Shown here in pieces: positions 38,306-52,000 of a stretch of 64,000 nt of DNA (its first letter is position 1; every line of letters begins with the position of its first letter). The notes under the pieces were generated by a model, which made no database searches, was not told the origin of the DNA, and saw only the letters and a list, made by a program, of their open reading frames with translations. A program made the translations under genes and the position numbers. This DNA is from Apostichopus japonicus (lineage: Eukaryota; Echinodermata; Holothuroidea; Aspidochirotida; Stichopodidae): contig NC_092569.1 in the NCBI RefSeq assembly GCF_037975245.1, positions 18,333,501-18,397,500 on the forward strand. Reading direction: 5' to 3'.

Positions 38306-41300
38306 ATGACACTCAATTGTTTGATCTGGATTTTGATCTGCTTCGTAGCAACGATTTCATCTTCTCTCGGGGAAATGGTGAGTAAACGTAATTAATTTAT
38401 TTTAACAAATTATTTTTTTACTTTGCTGTTTTAAATTTCTCTTGGCGATTTTAATATACCATGTCACCTTTCTTCTTCGTCAGCTTCGATCGTTTTACAA
38501 CTTAAGCTTTTAAATTTTGCATTGCCTTTATATTTGTTGTATCTACTCTAACCTAGCCATGTAATATTAACACACAATTAGATACCTGTACTATATATCT
38601 GATTTATCAACACTTCAAATGTGTATATCTTAGAAACCAAAAGAGTTTTTCAAAAACATTCAACAGATTTTGAGTGATATATCGCACACAACAAATGTAC
38701 TGAATACGGGGCTAATTGGCTAGGTTCTTTAACGGCTTGTACAAAATGATACATTTGAAGCTGTAGACAAGCACGTTAAAGCCTTAGTAAGTCTTCCATT
38801 ATAACAGTTGGTACTAATATGTATCATGGCTGTGTTAACTTTAGGCTACAAAATAGACATCGTCAATGATTGCATGATTATTATGTGCCAACAAAGATTG
38901 CTTAGATTTTATTGCTAGCATGCAACCTTTTTAAACATTTATATATCAAGGCTAGAAATATGGATATATCTTTGTAATTCATTTCCTTGAAGGGTCTTTG
39001 AAACAAAAATGACTGTAATTAATAGATACTTTTGGTATAGTTTGAAAACTTTACATTTCAATAATATATGATAATGTTAAACGTAATTCTTGTAATAAAA
39101 CTAATTTGTGTTCAGAATAAGAAACAAAGTTAATACAAAGTAGGAAAAATCAAGTATGAATCAAACTTACCCCAAATAAAACTTATAAATTTAATACTTC
39201 TTGTTAAAACACAAATTGACGCTTTGCAAATAATGATATTGAATTTAAAAAAAAACTAAACGCTTACATATATAAGTTGCAGGTTAATGATAAAATCGTT
39301 AACGCATTTTAACAAAAAAGTTCACATAAAGAATATTTCTAAACTAGCTCCCCTGATACAAGTGTTTTTAGACTTTCTTTCAGTCTACTTCACATAAAAT
39401 CCGTTTGTGAAGTATTTAGCTATGAAGATGCTTCTTTTTAATTTTTAAAAGAGCAAGAGGTATTTATATAGAGCAAGATGTGTTTATATGCTTCCATCCG
39501 ACCCTCGTATATTTAATTATAATGTTAACTAAAGAACTCTTACATGCATAAAGCAAATACAATTTCGAGGCAATGAAACCCCTCAAATACATACATTAGA
39601 TTTAATCCGTACAGCAATATAGCTGGAAGACGATTTTGGAATGACAGTGTTGTGAAATTGGAAGAAAGCATCAAATTGAATGCATTTGTTTTTTTTTAAT
39701 TTTCGAAAATAACTTTGTAAAAGTAAACAATTTTAATGTATGAACATCTGGACATATGTTTGATTCTAACATTATGTTAGTTAGATACAAAGGAAATCAA
39801 CTACCTTCCTCAAGTTAATGTAACTAGCCTAGGACTATACTGAATGTAAATCGCATGATTTGTTTTCAACTAACTACAATAACTCTCACGTCATTGTGAA
39901 GTATTGCGTTCAATGCGTAACTACTTGAAATTTCACTACTTGAAATCATTACAAGAAAAAGGCCCGGCTTTGCGTAAAAACGCGTAATTAATAATCACGT
40001 TCTAATATCAACAAAATATGCGATTTGTAAGTCCCCCTATACCTATTAAAATTAGTTCCAACCTCTTTGAGTCTTTTTATGTAACTCACTGTTTATTTGT
40101 ACACATCATCAGGTACTCATGTACCATATTCGGAAGTAAACTGCCTGGAATATTGGTTTGCTACATTTGCTACATTTCTACTATTCCTTAAAAACAATTT
40201 CCTTCAAGTTGTGTAATTTTTAAAGAAATGGTCTCCGCATTGATCTTCTATGTTGCGCAAGAAGCCATTTTACTTCTTGGCTGTCGTAGTTACCGTCATC
40301 ATTTGGTTACAAATTCCAAACAAATGTTTGCGTGCTTTTCATTATGTGCTAGTTACTAATCACTGATAATTACTAAGGCAAATGTAATTTGTTACTTTCA
40401 CCAAAATACGGCAGTGAAGCATCTTTTATTCTTAAATAAAATTGAACTCTCTTTCGTGACTTTTTGCTTAAATCTTTAGGAGATTGTTGAATCGACCAGT
40501 GAGCAACTTCCTCCTAACCGAAACAGAAGAAGCACAGATCACGGTAACGATAGATAGTTTTGAGTTTGTCTGCTTAATGCATTTGTTAAGGTTCAGTTTC
40601 ATTGATAACATTTCTGCTGTTAAAAAAATACCCATCAGTTACGTAACAGATATAATAATGGAAACACAACTCGATAATCATTTGTAAAAGCTACTCTCAG
40701 TTTTTGAATATGTAAAACATACTTTAGTAATTGTTTTGCCACTTGTTTTTATTTTGCATATTTCAAAAATTGTCCGTGTGGTTTATCGGTCTTCATCCTT
40801 TACCCACTGTGTACCATTGCAATATTCTTCTATTCGGTTGTTGTTTTACAACTTGTTTATCTATAAAGCATCCATTTAGTTGTTAATGTTTACTGTATGT
40901 TACTTAACACACCCTTTCTTGTTTACTCGATGAGTGTACAGTATGTGATTTAATATACCCCTTTTATTTCTAGATGTCAATATATCAATAAACATACACT
41001 TTCATGTTTTCTCTTGTTATATGCTCCACTATTCAATCATTTAAAAATATCTCACATTCTTCTAATGGGAGGGATGAAATAATAATTACCCATTATGAGA
41101 CAACAATATCTTCATCAATAATTTTAAAGCTATTGAATGTTGATGTCTCGTATAGCAGTAGTTTCTTAATATTTTGAAAAACGGTCATTCATGAACCTGT
41201 TATATCTTCCTGAGTCTCAAAGAATGTTTTGTATCATATATAGAGATTTCCTATTTTTACTACCAATCCGGCGAGTATCCCAGAGATTGTCAAGAAGTAT

Positions 41301-41499
41301 TTGATCAATGTGAAGGAGACTCCCTTGATTCCGGTGTATATTTGATCCAACCAGTTGGCGCGAAAGAACCATTCGAAGTACTTTGTAACAATTCCATTGA
41401 TGAAGGAAGATGGACGGTAATTTTGTTCTCTTAATTTGATTGAAAGATTTATAGATGAAGGCTTTTCATCTGTTTTATTTAAAACAAACCTTCCACGAG

Positions 41500-41577
<78 letters not shown>

Positions 41578-44464
41578 GTTAGATCGTCTTCGTTTCCCAT
41601 TACATCGTCACATTCAGCATCTTATTGTACTGCTGCCACATGGGTACCGAGTGGACTCATTTTGCGTTCTTTTGTTCAAAAGGAAATGTTGTGACGTAAT
41701 TTGTCGTCTGGCGAACAATTCATTTGGTTGATTGCCAATTCATGTTAATTGTATATATGATACATACACGGAAGCCATTGCTGTATTTAAAATTGGTTTC
41801 AGTTTTGTATTTAACAAGGTAACCTTTATTTCGGTTAATAATAATAAAGGCTAAATAAGTGTTTGTAAAATACAAGATCATGTCGTTTATGTGCTAGCTA
41901 AGATTAAGTAGTGTCGCATAGGTAGAAAGGAAAACTAGACAAAATTTATAGGTAGCCCTTTTTTTATTCAATGATTTTCAAATCCTATATGCGTTAGTAG
42001 TTGGCAGTGTCTGTGTTCTAGAATCATTCATTTTCTGAATCTTAATTTAAGAAGGGTGGAATTTGTTTTCCATATGATGATCAAAGTGTTCGTCTTATTC
42101 AAATGTACGGTAAGAAAGAATACATAAAAATTGACGTCGTACGGTGTTTACATTTATTACATGCCGAAGTTGTTATGACATGTTTGTTAGTTTGTATTAT
42201 AAACATACACGAGAATACAATCATAATAAATTAAACCAGTATCAACAATTGAAATGAAGGCCTTACAAGAGGCTCTAACACAATATTGCCAAATTAAATG
42301 TTTTTTTTTCGACGTGTTACCTGTGCAAATTGTCTACCATTTCTATTCAACACAGGTGTTACAACGTCGTATGGACGGATCGATCGATTTCTATCGTTAC
42401 TGGGATGAGTACAAAAATGGTTTTGGGTTTCTCAATACTGAATTTTGGCTCGGCAACGACAAGATTGCTCTTTTGACTAATCAGAAAGACTACGAGTTAA
42501 GAATTGACATTACTGATCGGCATGGCTCGTTATATTTTGCAAAGTATAATCTCTTCCGGATCAGTGATGAACAGAGTAAATATAGACTAGTAAACATCGA
42601 TGGATATGATTCTGCCAGCTCAGTTGGTATGTAAATGTTTATACCATGAAACATTATGGTAATATTAAAGTTGAAATATGAATGATAAAATATTTATTTT
42701 AAGTTCTGAGCAACTTTCTGCAAACTTTTGAGTCATTCACTCATGATAAAAGCATAATGCAGACTGTTTTATACTTGTTGAATATAAGACGTACGAAAAA
42801 GTGCAATGATATCCTCCATATTGTATGTTACTTTCACATCATCAGTGCAACTAGAAGTTCTTAATTTTATCAATTATAAACAAATTTCGCGAAATTATGA
42901 ACTACACACATTACAAGGGCATATTTTAATTTGCCCTACCTGAAGATGTAACTAGATTACTTTAATTGGTAATAATCTGGCGCACTCCTTATCTTTGATT
43001 GGGTCTTTAGGAATGTAGATTTCCCACTCGTAAAACAAAGTGTTGCGTTATATTAATTATGACTTCCGTGTAGGTGAAGTAGATTTAGCATGTTACCCCG
43101 GATTATCAACAATACTTTACAAGATGAATTCAACTCTTTGTCTGACATGTAATTATTATTATTTATTAAGGTTATTCCAAAGTTTGCAAAAAGGTATAGA
43201 CTGAAAGCATGCAAGCAAGTCATATAACCATAATACATGCTTCTAGTTCGTGTTGTGAGTTGACGTCCTAACATTGGTTATCAGGGGCATTCAACAGTTA
43301 CGATTGTCAAATAAAGCCACCTATAGTTCCAAATGGTTTCCTAAACTTCGCTATTCAACAACACTGCACTCATGTAGGACCGTCAATTACCATTGCACAC
43401 CCTACACCTGTCACCATTAGTTTAGTGACAGAGATAATTGTGATAGATAACTTTCCCAACCAGCTAAGATTATTCAGTTCGTATTCTAATTGGGAGGTAT
43501 AACAGCGTAAATAGTTCTGAAACATGTGACTGAAGCCTCCAGCAAGTCAAAATGTAAAATCGCCGTGATTCATGTTTTAATAAGTTTCTCTATCGTCTTT
43601 ACTGGAAATGCAAATCATCTAATATATTGAAGCTAGAATGACCTGGTTTTTTTTAACAAAGTGTTTTCTTTTTTACATGTACCTTGCAAATATGGACAGA
43701 AAAGAAACGGGGTATTAAATCACACATTGATAATGATAGCCTCCTGACAATATAATTAAACCCGACCTGAAATCTCACAAAAAGAGCATGATTTTCATGA
43801 GATTTTTGTGGGAGTCGTTTACCGTTGAAATCTGCAAAAATAAGATAATGGTAACATTAATTTACCAATATAACCAGTTGCATATCATTGAAATAAGAAC
43901 TGTAAGTCAAAATATCGCTTTCAGTGATTCCTTCTTATGCATCAGTTCACCTTTGTGAACTAAAGTTGAATTATTTATATATTAAGGTAATACAACTTAC
44001 CAACTGTAATGTATCAGCTTCCGCAGAGTATCACGCACATATTGCAGACAGCATTAATACACATACGTCTTAAATTAAACTATACTAATTACATTGATCT
44101 CCCTTTTTTTTATCTCATTTGAACAGGAATTGATCGTATGTCATGGCATAAAAATAAGTTATTCAGTACGAGGGATCAAGATAACGACGGTTGGAGTGAC
44201 TACCACTGTGCAGAGAAGCACGTGGGTGCCTGGTGGTTTGGGCATCTTAACTATCAACCTAGCAGTACTTCATGTGCTTACGATTATTATTGTGAGTTTT
44301 TTCCAGTCGGTGGAGGTGGATGTGTCCAGTGTGGGCCTTTCCATCCTAACAGCGACTATGACGGCTCCACACGTGGAACCAACATGTTTTGGGATGACCT
44401 TCGTGGTGGAGGAAACAACGATTGTGGACTGATTTATACTGATCTAAAAATAAGACCGACTTAA
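38306..44464 (+). CDS. FReD gene B: secreted fibrinogen-related protein (five exons)
   Basis: Exons 38306-38377, 40480-40543, 41244-41416, 42356-42626 and 44127-44464 join with phases 0, 1, 0, 1 into 305 residues. Residues 1-24 are a signal peptide (hydrophobic LIWILICFVATI). Residues 38-41 in exon 2 are RNRR, a furin-type site. The fibrinogen domain follows: RDCQEVF, SGVYLIQP, the CNNS sequon, VLQRRMDGSIDFYRYW, FWLGNDK, the RDQDND calcium-type loop at 209-214, GAWWF, a cysteine-rich insert (CAYDYYC...CVQC), STRGTNMFW and TDLKIRP at the C-terminus. The central exon is exactly as long as in gene A (271 nt). The introns are long (2.1, 0.7, 0.9 and 1.5 kb), and intron 3 carries a TA microsatellite. 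The conserved GGGW before intron 3 reads EGRW here, an unusual change. By family it should be a secreted, calcium-dependent recognition protein. Confidence 0.9.
40480..40543 (+). other. Small exon 2 of gene B with furin-like RNRR site
   Basis: A 64-nt exon between TTTAG and GTAACG, phase 0 in and phase 1 out, encoding a polar linker with RNRR followed by ST. It is the counterpart of gene A exon 2. Confidence 0.75.
41503..41574. repeat. TA microsatellite in gene B intron 3
   Basis: About 72 bases of pure alternating TA, starting 86 bases after the exon 3 donor. Confidence 0.97.
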
Positions 44465-47400
44465 TTCATAAGGCTAACAATATGTGAAATTAACTTAACG
44501 AGTCGGTTAGACGAATTGTTTGTACATGGCTAATGCCAGGAAAAGAAATTTTATCTAACCATATCATGAGTTTTAAAAAAAATCCCAAAACACTGAGTAA
44601 TTTGATCTATTTCATATTTTCTTTTGTTTTCCTTTGTCTTCGTTCATAATTCTCCAATTTGTGAAAACCCTTTGAATATTTGTAGACAAAAACCTAATTT
44701 GCTCCTGCGATAATTCATAATTACTTTGTAACTTGATTGCATCGAAATATGAATGATGTCTCAAATTAGGGACATGTACGGTTTTAAACATATCGCTTCT
44801 GTTGAAGAATAAGAATTTTAATGAAGGTTTTTGTTTAATTACAAAAGACTAATTGCAAAAGACTTATTTTATTTATATATTTTTTGAAATTCAGACGTGC
44901 ATCTTCCCAGAAATGTTAATGTGTACCAAAAGTGAACTAGAAGCAAGCAGAAATTATCTCATGGATTCACATTGTAGAGGGTTTTTCTTTTCATTTCTTT
45001 AATGTTGTATATTTAGATAGGCAACCACGGAATGAGTACGGTTACAAGTTTTAGTAAAGTGGTTATAAAACATATCCAACACAACTGGGGATCACTCTTT
45101 AAATATTGTCGCAACACTATTCTCACATTGGAAATTGAATTCATTTGTTTCTTATTGTATGTGTGAAATCATTGCATTGCATTGCATCATATGCATGTTG
45201 AAGTCTTAATATTAAGCTGCTTCTAATATATCCATTTTAGTTTAAACCCATATATAAATATGAATTTGGAGTCAGTTGTTCAGTACGCAATCAAAATAAA
45301 ACAAAATGGTATGCAATTGTGCAATCATATTATATTCAACTGAAATGTTTCGTTTCTCCACCATCCTGAGCACCTAGAAAATAGAATAAAATAAAATTAA
45401 GGGTAACTCTGAAAACAGAATGGGGACATGGAAATTGGAGAGGAAAAATTGAATTTCTTTTCATAACAAACTGAATACTTATTTGCTTCTAAGGTTAATG
45501 CAAACCTACAAATCATTTTTTGTTATAGTTCTAACCAGCGAATTTAAGTTCATACTGCCGATAGTGACGATCCAGGTAGTATGAAGTTATATTTGTGAGC
45601 TTAAATTGTCTTCTTTTTCCCCCGTTATATATTACTTCCAGCCACACTCTGTCGGATCGTTAAATATGTAGACACCTATCTCCAGACATGGAGCGTACTC
45701 ATTATCGATCATGCGGTACGTTTCATTTTAGTTTCGATACACTTGTAGGAAAACGATAACAATGCATTTGTTTTACTTCCCAAGATAAATCTGACCATTC
45801 TCTGTGTCAACTTGGCTTCTAAAGTGAAACATAACGTGTATACCTGTATAGTAACTGATACGCCATGAAGTTAAGGTATTATACGTAGTCAACTGAAACT
45901 GAAGCTTCCTGCTATTCTTATTGCGTTCTGCTCGATTATCTGCCGTATGAGGGAGTTAACTCATCCAGTCACTTGTATGTAAAAGTTAAAGATTGTGTAT
46001 GTGGTTTACCACTCGACCGCAACTCCGGGACTAGAGGAAGAGCAAGACATTGTACTAACCAGATATGGCATGAAGAATACATCTATTTTTTGGCGTAATA
46101 TTTTACAGCAGGAAATATAGGACCTGCTTACAAGTTTCCTATTTTTTCTTCTTTTTGTTGCAAAACTATTGCCACGGGCGTCTACAGCCAGGAAAAGCGA
46201 TCGCAAAAGAGGAATGTGGCAAAAGAAAACATAAAACAGCACAGACACTGTGATCCTCATTCAGTATATCCATGCTCGTACATATTAATTGTTATGATGC
46301 ACACATGTAACTGCTAGAAGATTAACCGATTAATTTACTGTCATGATAAACTAGTTTACATATTAATATATTGCAAGGTTCACCATAAATCTCAACGCAA
46401 GACTTAGTTGCTCCTTTACAGCCCATTCTCTCCATTCCTCACTTTTGTTTTTGTTTTTCTTTAGCATGGATTACTACAGCTGACATTCGTTGCATACATC
46501 ACGTTAAATATAATACTCAAAATTACAGTAGAAATGCGATGGCAAAATGTCCTCTCTAATTCATGTCGTTGTGATAATCCCATAGTATATAACAATTTTT
46601 ATTTTTAATACTAGGTTGGAAGCTCTAGCATCAGTCACTGACCTACACATAATGTAACTCTGAACGAAATCCAATAACAATATTCATCAAAATCTATCAC
46701 TGAATGAACCAATCACGATTAAGAAAGAAAACAACACGTGGTCCTAATTTTTAGTTATGTGTTTCCTTGTCTGATAATACGGGCTCCTAAACTAGACGTC
46801 TGATATAGGACCGAACAATTTCTTATGTATTGGGAATTAACGAGGGGAACTTGAAGGTTAAAAGTAAAATGGATGAAAGTCTAAGGTGCAAAGGGTGAAA
46901 GAAATTTCAGGAGCTTGATGTAGGAACTTAAAGGAGCTATAATATCACTTTATGAAAAGAGGAAGCAATGTTATGCTGAACAAAAATAGAAGAATTTAAC
47001 CGAAAGTTAACTGAAAATGATTTGAACAATCAAATCTATAAACATGGGCAACTTTTTATGAGTATGTTAACATACAATTTTCTAAATATCTAAATAGTAT
47101 ATCATGCCATAAGTGCTTTGTTGTGTTTTAAGCTATTCTCTATCAATTACCAGTATCTTATTTCATTTGCAAGATATCCCAGATATAGATGTTCCTTCAC
47201 GCACAAGGCATATAAAATATACTTCTCTTCTAGGAAGTTGTTTATGACAGCTGTGTCTATTGTATACACCACCGATGACGACAGGGAGTCTTCCCTACAA
47301 CTTCTTATAACATCTTATAAAGTGATATATGAGTAGTCAAGAACACTTTAAGGAAAGAGAGACCATATATAACTAATATGTTATCGAGAAACCGTGCAAT

Positions 47401-49000
47401 ATAGATTATCTGTCAAATGTGTGAGTGCGACTTGTTCATATCAAAAATGATTATTCTGTAAACATATAGCTTAAAGACAAATTTCAATAAAGAGTGAATT
47501 AATACGGTTTTGTTGACATAACAAATATATCACACAGTGCTTTGACCAACCGACAGATAAGCTTGACTGACCATTATAGCAGAGTCAAAGTACTATAACA
47601 TATGCAGTCCGTTTATATATTGTCTGTATTTTAGAAGAAGAAATTCTTCGCCAGAGCAACTTCTAATCAATTGCTTAATGCAGTGATTATTATGATGTTC
47701 TATACGAAGATTGCTTGTATTAGACACAGCGTGTCGTTTAATTGAGCGGAGAATGAGATTTTAAGAAATGTTGCTGTACCAGCGACTAATTGGTACTTAG
47801 CTTTTACAAAAATGGTGTTCTTTATTATAATACCTGTGAAAATAATAAATCAAGTCAATAAAATCAATACCACTTTTACTCTAGTGAACTCTGTTCTGAC
47901 AAAATAAAAACGTCATAATGACACGATTTTTCCATTGCTCTTTTTACTATTATTTCTGATCTCTCTGCATGTTGGATTTGCGTGCATTATGTATACTTTA
48001 CTGTTACTAACAGTTTCATTTAATGATTAAAAAGAAAAACGAAAAACATTTGAGTCGTGCAGAATAATCAAACGAAATATGAAGTAAAACAAAGATCATA
48101 GTAACATTTAACAATAATTTGTTGCAGCTTTCCAGTGGTAAATTCATTTTAGGGATTTGCAAAAGAGGTATGATTTGCACTAAATTAATACATGTTGTAT
48201 TCAAGAAGTATTCATTTGAAATTCAATGCACGTTCTGTAGCAAAAGTTAACTTGGAACTATGATGTCATACATGCAGCAAAAAAATGGAATACAAATTTT
48301 ACATGAACAATTAATTTCAGAACATTCTTCAGTATATCGTTCAAGTGGCTGGACATTGCCAGTTAATCGGCCTTGTTTCCAATTGACTTATACGATACAG
48401 TGTTTTGCGTTGCCCTCATTGCTTACGAACCTGTGAGTTTAAATGAATATTCATCACACAATTATATATTACAAATTAACGAGTAATGCAAACAAAATGT
48501 ATTAACAACGGAGGTCAAAATACCTCGCATTTATATATCTGATAGACATGCGCATACGTTTTAATGGTGCTAACATTAATATACGGTTGGAGCAGTTAGT
48601 CAATCCAAAGTTTGCAAAAAGAATTGTCTGAAAGAAACACGCTTAGAAAAAACGATACAATTCGTTTCTTAAGAACTCTTTAGAACTTCAGATTTACACT
48701 CCATTAATCTAAAGTGAGTCCATTAAGAAAGTGAATCAGCAAAAGAGATGTGTACTTGCAATCGGTTTTTGTTTTCATTTTCACTCAAAATTCATTCATC
48801 GCGCTTCACGGTAAAGAGTATCGCGTCATTGCAGGGCCTGACATTGGTTAATCGATACCTTAAGTCGACGGTTTGTACAGTCGAGACCATCAAGGGCGAT
48901 AAATAGACTGTATACTAGAACATATGTGCTAGACTATTTAACACATATTCTTAATTTGCAAAACCAATTTCGTAAAAGAAAGCTAGTTTATAAATCCACC
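44465..49000. other. Intergenic region between genes B and C
   Basis: About 4.5 kb of AT-rich DNA. A candidate poly-A signal for gene B (AATAAA) is near 45295. No other gene, RNA or clear mobile element was recognised. Open frames at 46006-46260, 47118-47336 and 48016-48204 have no domain pattern. Confidence 0.4.
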
Positions 49001-52000
49001 ATGAATGTGATGCTATTGGTGATATATATAGTACCACTGACCAAAGGTAAGGGCTTCGCTTGTTAATTAACTTAATTTAATTTTCAAATTAACAGTATTG
49101 TGAGATTACATCGATGGTTAATATCATCTGCCTTTCATGTGAATTCAAAGATGATTCTCATGTTTGAACTTTAATGTGTATCATCAATAGCAAATGCATA
49201 AAAATATTTCTGTGATAAACTGATCAAATATCGAAATATCCAATGACCGGAATTCTAGCTGACCAGGTATGTTCTTTTTGTTAATATTTTATATGTCAAT
49301 ATTAAGATAATAACTTACTTTAGGAAAGATTTGTTGCTTTTTGGAATTGTTATTTTTTCTTTCATTACATCAACCAGCCTATGGACATGGCTTACGAGGG
49401 ACATTTGAATGCACCAACACACCTACATTCTACACTGCGGTCCTGTCTGGTAAGTTCCTCAGGTTTAAATAAGTTGTCATGCTAACACCGCAGTCTTACC
49501 GGTTAGTCCATGATTTCATGTTAAACCTATTTATTTTATGGTAAATAACTTTCGTCAACGTGGTCTCGTGCATCTGCATCCAATGACCGGTATTGTAACT
49601 GATCACGTTTGTCGCTCCCACTCCCTCATTTTTGAAGATGACATTGATGTGCTAACTTACTTAATAAACTAATAACTACTTGTTTTATTTTTCCTTTAAT
49701 ATATCAACCAGCATATGAATCTGGATTACGGGGGACATTTCAATGCACCAACACACATAAATACACTACCGCCCTATCTGGTAAGTTCATTGAGTTACAT
49801 GATTTATCATAATAATACAACCGCAGTCTTACACGTTTGTCCATGACTTCAGTGTTTTTCTGTGAACGAGGAAACATCACCTCAGACAATACCGATTAAT
49901 GTATAAACATACTTAGGTAGTTCTCTGAAATTTAAGTTAAATTTGTATCTAATGGATTAACTACAGGATGTGATTGTGATGTAATACTTAATAATACTAC
50001 TCACTTGTATTGGTAGCGCACGAGAAACAACTAGTTAAACTTCAAAGCACTGCGCTTTCATTAGGTTCGGTGTTATAATGCTAAATCATTTGTTGACTAC
50101 TTAAAACATAATAAATAAAATAAGCAGAAATGAATCCACACGATGACTGTTTTCAATATTTTGCGTGCGTCAAGGTTACCATACAGACTGTAAGGATGTT
50201 TACGACGCTGGTCATACACAAGATGGCATTTACACCATTCTACCATCTGGATGGCCGGGTTCACCATTTACTGTTTACTGTCAACTGGATAATGGCGGAG
50301 GATGGAGGGTAAGTCAGTTTGTAATACCTTGTGAGAGGACTAGCGATCCAGAGGAAATTTCAACTATTCGTCATGTAGCACTCTTGTTTAAAAGTTTTTG
50401 TTTCTTTGCTTCGGTTAGACTAAAAATTACATGCACGGCTTCAAATGTTTGCATAATTTGTATTCGATGTTTCTAAATTTCATATAGGAATCGCTGCCTT
50501 TTTTATGGTCTCTAATAACTTCTTGACAATGTATTCCAAATACGTTTGAAAATTCCCATGACGGTTGCATATAAAAAAAAATAATGTTATCGGAGACAAT
50601 GACAGGGGGGCTGTTGCCCATTTTTCTGCAAACGACGAAGAAATATATTAACAGTGATTTAACAAAATAAGGTAAAACCATGTTTTGCGTAGCCTTAATT
50701 GAAACTTTGGAACGCTTCCCTATATATAAAACCCTGGAAATTGTTCATTAAACCCGCAGATACAAAAGAAAGCTGATGTTATTTACGATTAATTATAGTC
50801 ATAGATAAGTGTTCTCCAAATTAATAAGAGAAAATTGTCTTATATTTTTAAAACTGTAGTCCGAATAACAGACTCGTTATATAGAAAGGGACAACGTTGA
50901 TAATCGGAAGCTATCCATCGATAAACTGCTGTTAATATTAATCATTTATCTTTATCGCAGTCTTCCATCAATCCAATGTATTTTAAGGATACTTTTGAAT
51001 ATTTTTCATCTAGGTTTTTCAACTTTGACATTGAACCGTAAGTTTCAATCAAACTTGGATGCGTACAAAGCCATGTTGGGGTAACTTGAGCGATGATTTT
51101 GGCTTGGGGAATAAAAAACTGCATAATCTAAAAACTATCCTCATTTTATTTTCTCCTATCCAGGTTTTTCAACGTCACAGTGGCATTATCAGTTTTATCA
51201 AAACTGGGATGCGTACAAAAAAGGATTTGGTGATCTGAACGATGATTTTTGGCTTGGAAATGAGAAACTCTATTATCTTACAAACCAAACAGGTTACACG
51301 TTGCGCTTCGATGTTATCACGTCAGGTGGAGATCAGAAATATGCTTCATATACCGAGTTTCAGATTGAGTCTGAGAGTTATAAATACAGACTGAATAAAT
51401 TAGGCAGCCATGATGGAACAACAGGTTTGTATACGTTTTAATTTGAAGTTCCAATTTTCTTTTAATTCGTTAACTTAATTACAATTAAGGTGCAAAAAAA
51501 GCTTAATTACATTATATTTACTTCTCGGAACCTTCTATCCGAACGTTCACTGCGTTAAGAAGACGACCAGGGGAAGAAGTAAATACTAGAACATTGAGAA
51601 AACCCTAGGCTTGCAATGGTATCGTCCATGGCTTAGTGTCCCGTCTCAGTTCCAGACATAGTTGAAAATACGTTTATGCATGCCACTAGTCAGATCGGTG
51701 GGTGATACTATGAGAGGACATATTTTCAAAATTAATATGCTTGATTAATTATAATAAACTGAATATGAACTGTCACTTAATATTCACTTGACAGTTTTGT
51801 TTACCTTACAATTCAGATATTGTGCTCCTGAAAGCGGCTTTATTTTATAGCACATTACAATAAAGGTGCGATGCCTTTTATTAAGTGTTCACGTGTTTTT
51901 TTCTTAAAGGTTCGCGTATATATAACAACTTAGGCAAGGCTTTCAGCACCTATGATCGAGACAACGACGACTGTGATGCTTTCAACTGCGCGAACCGTCA

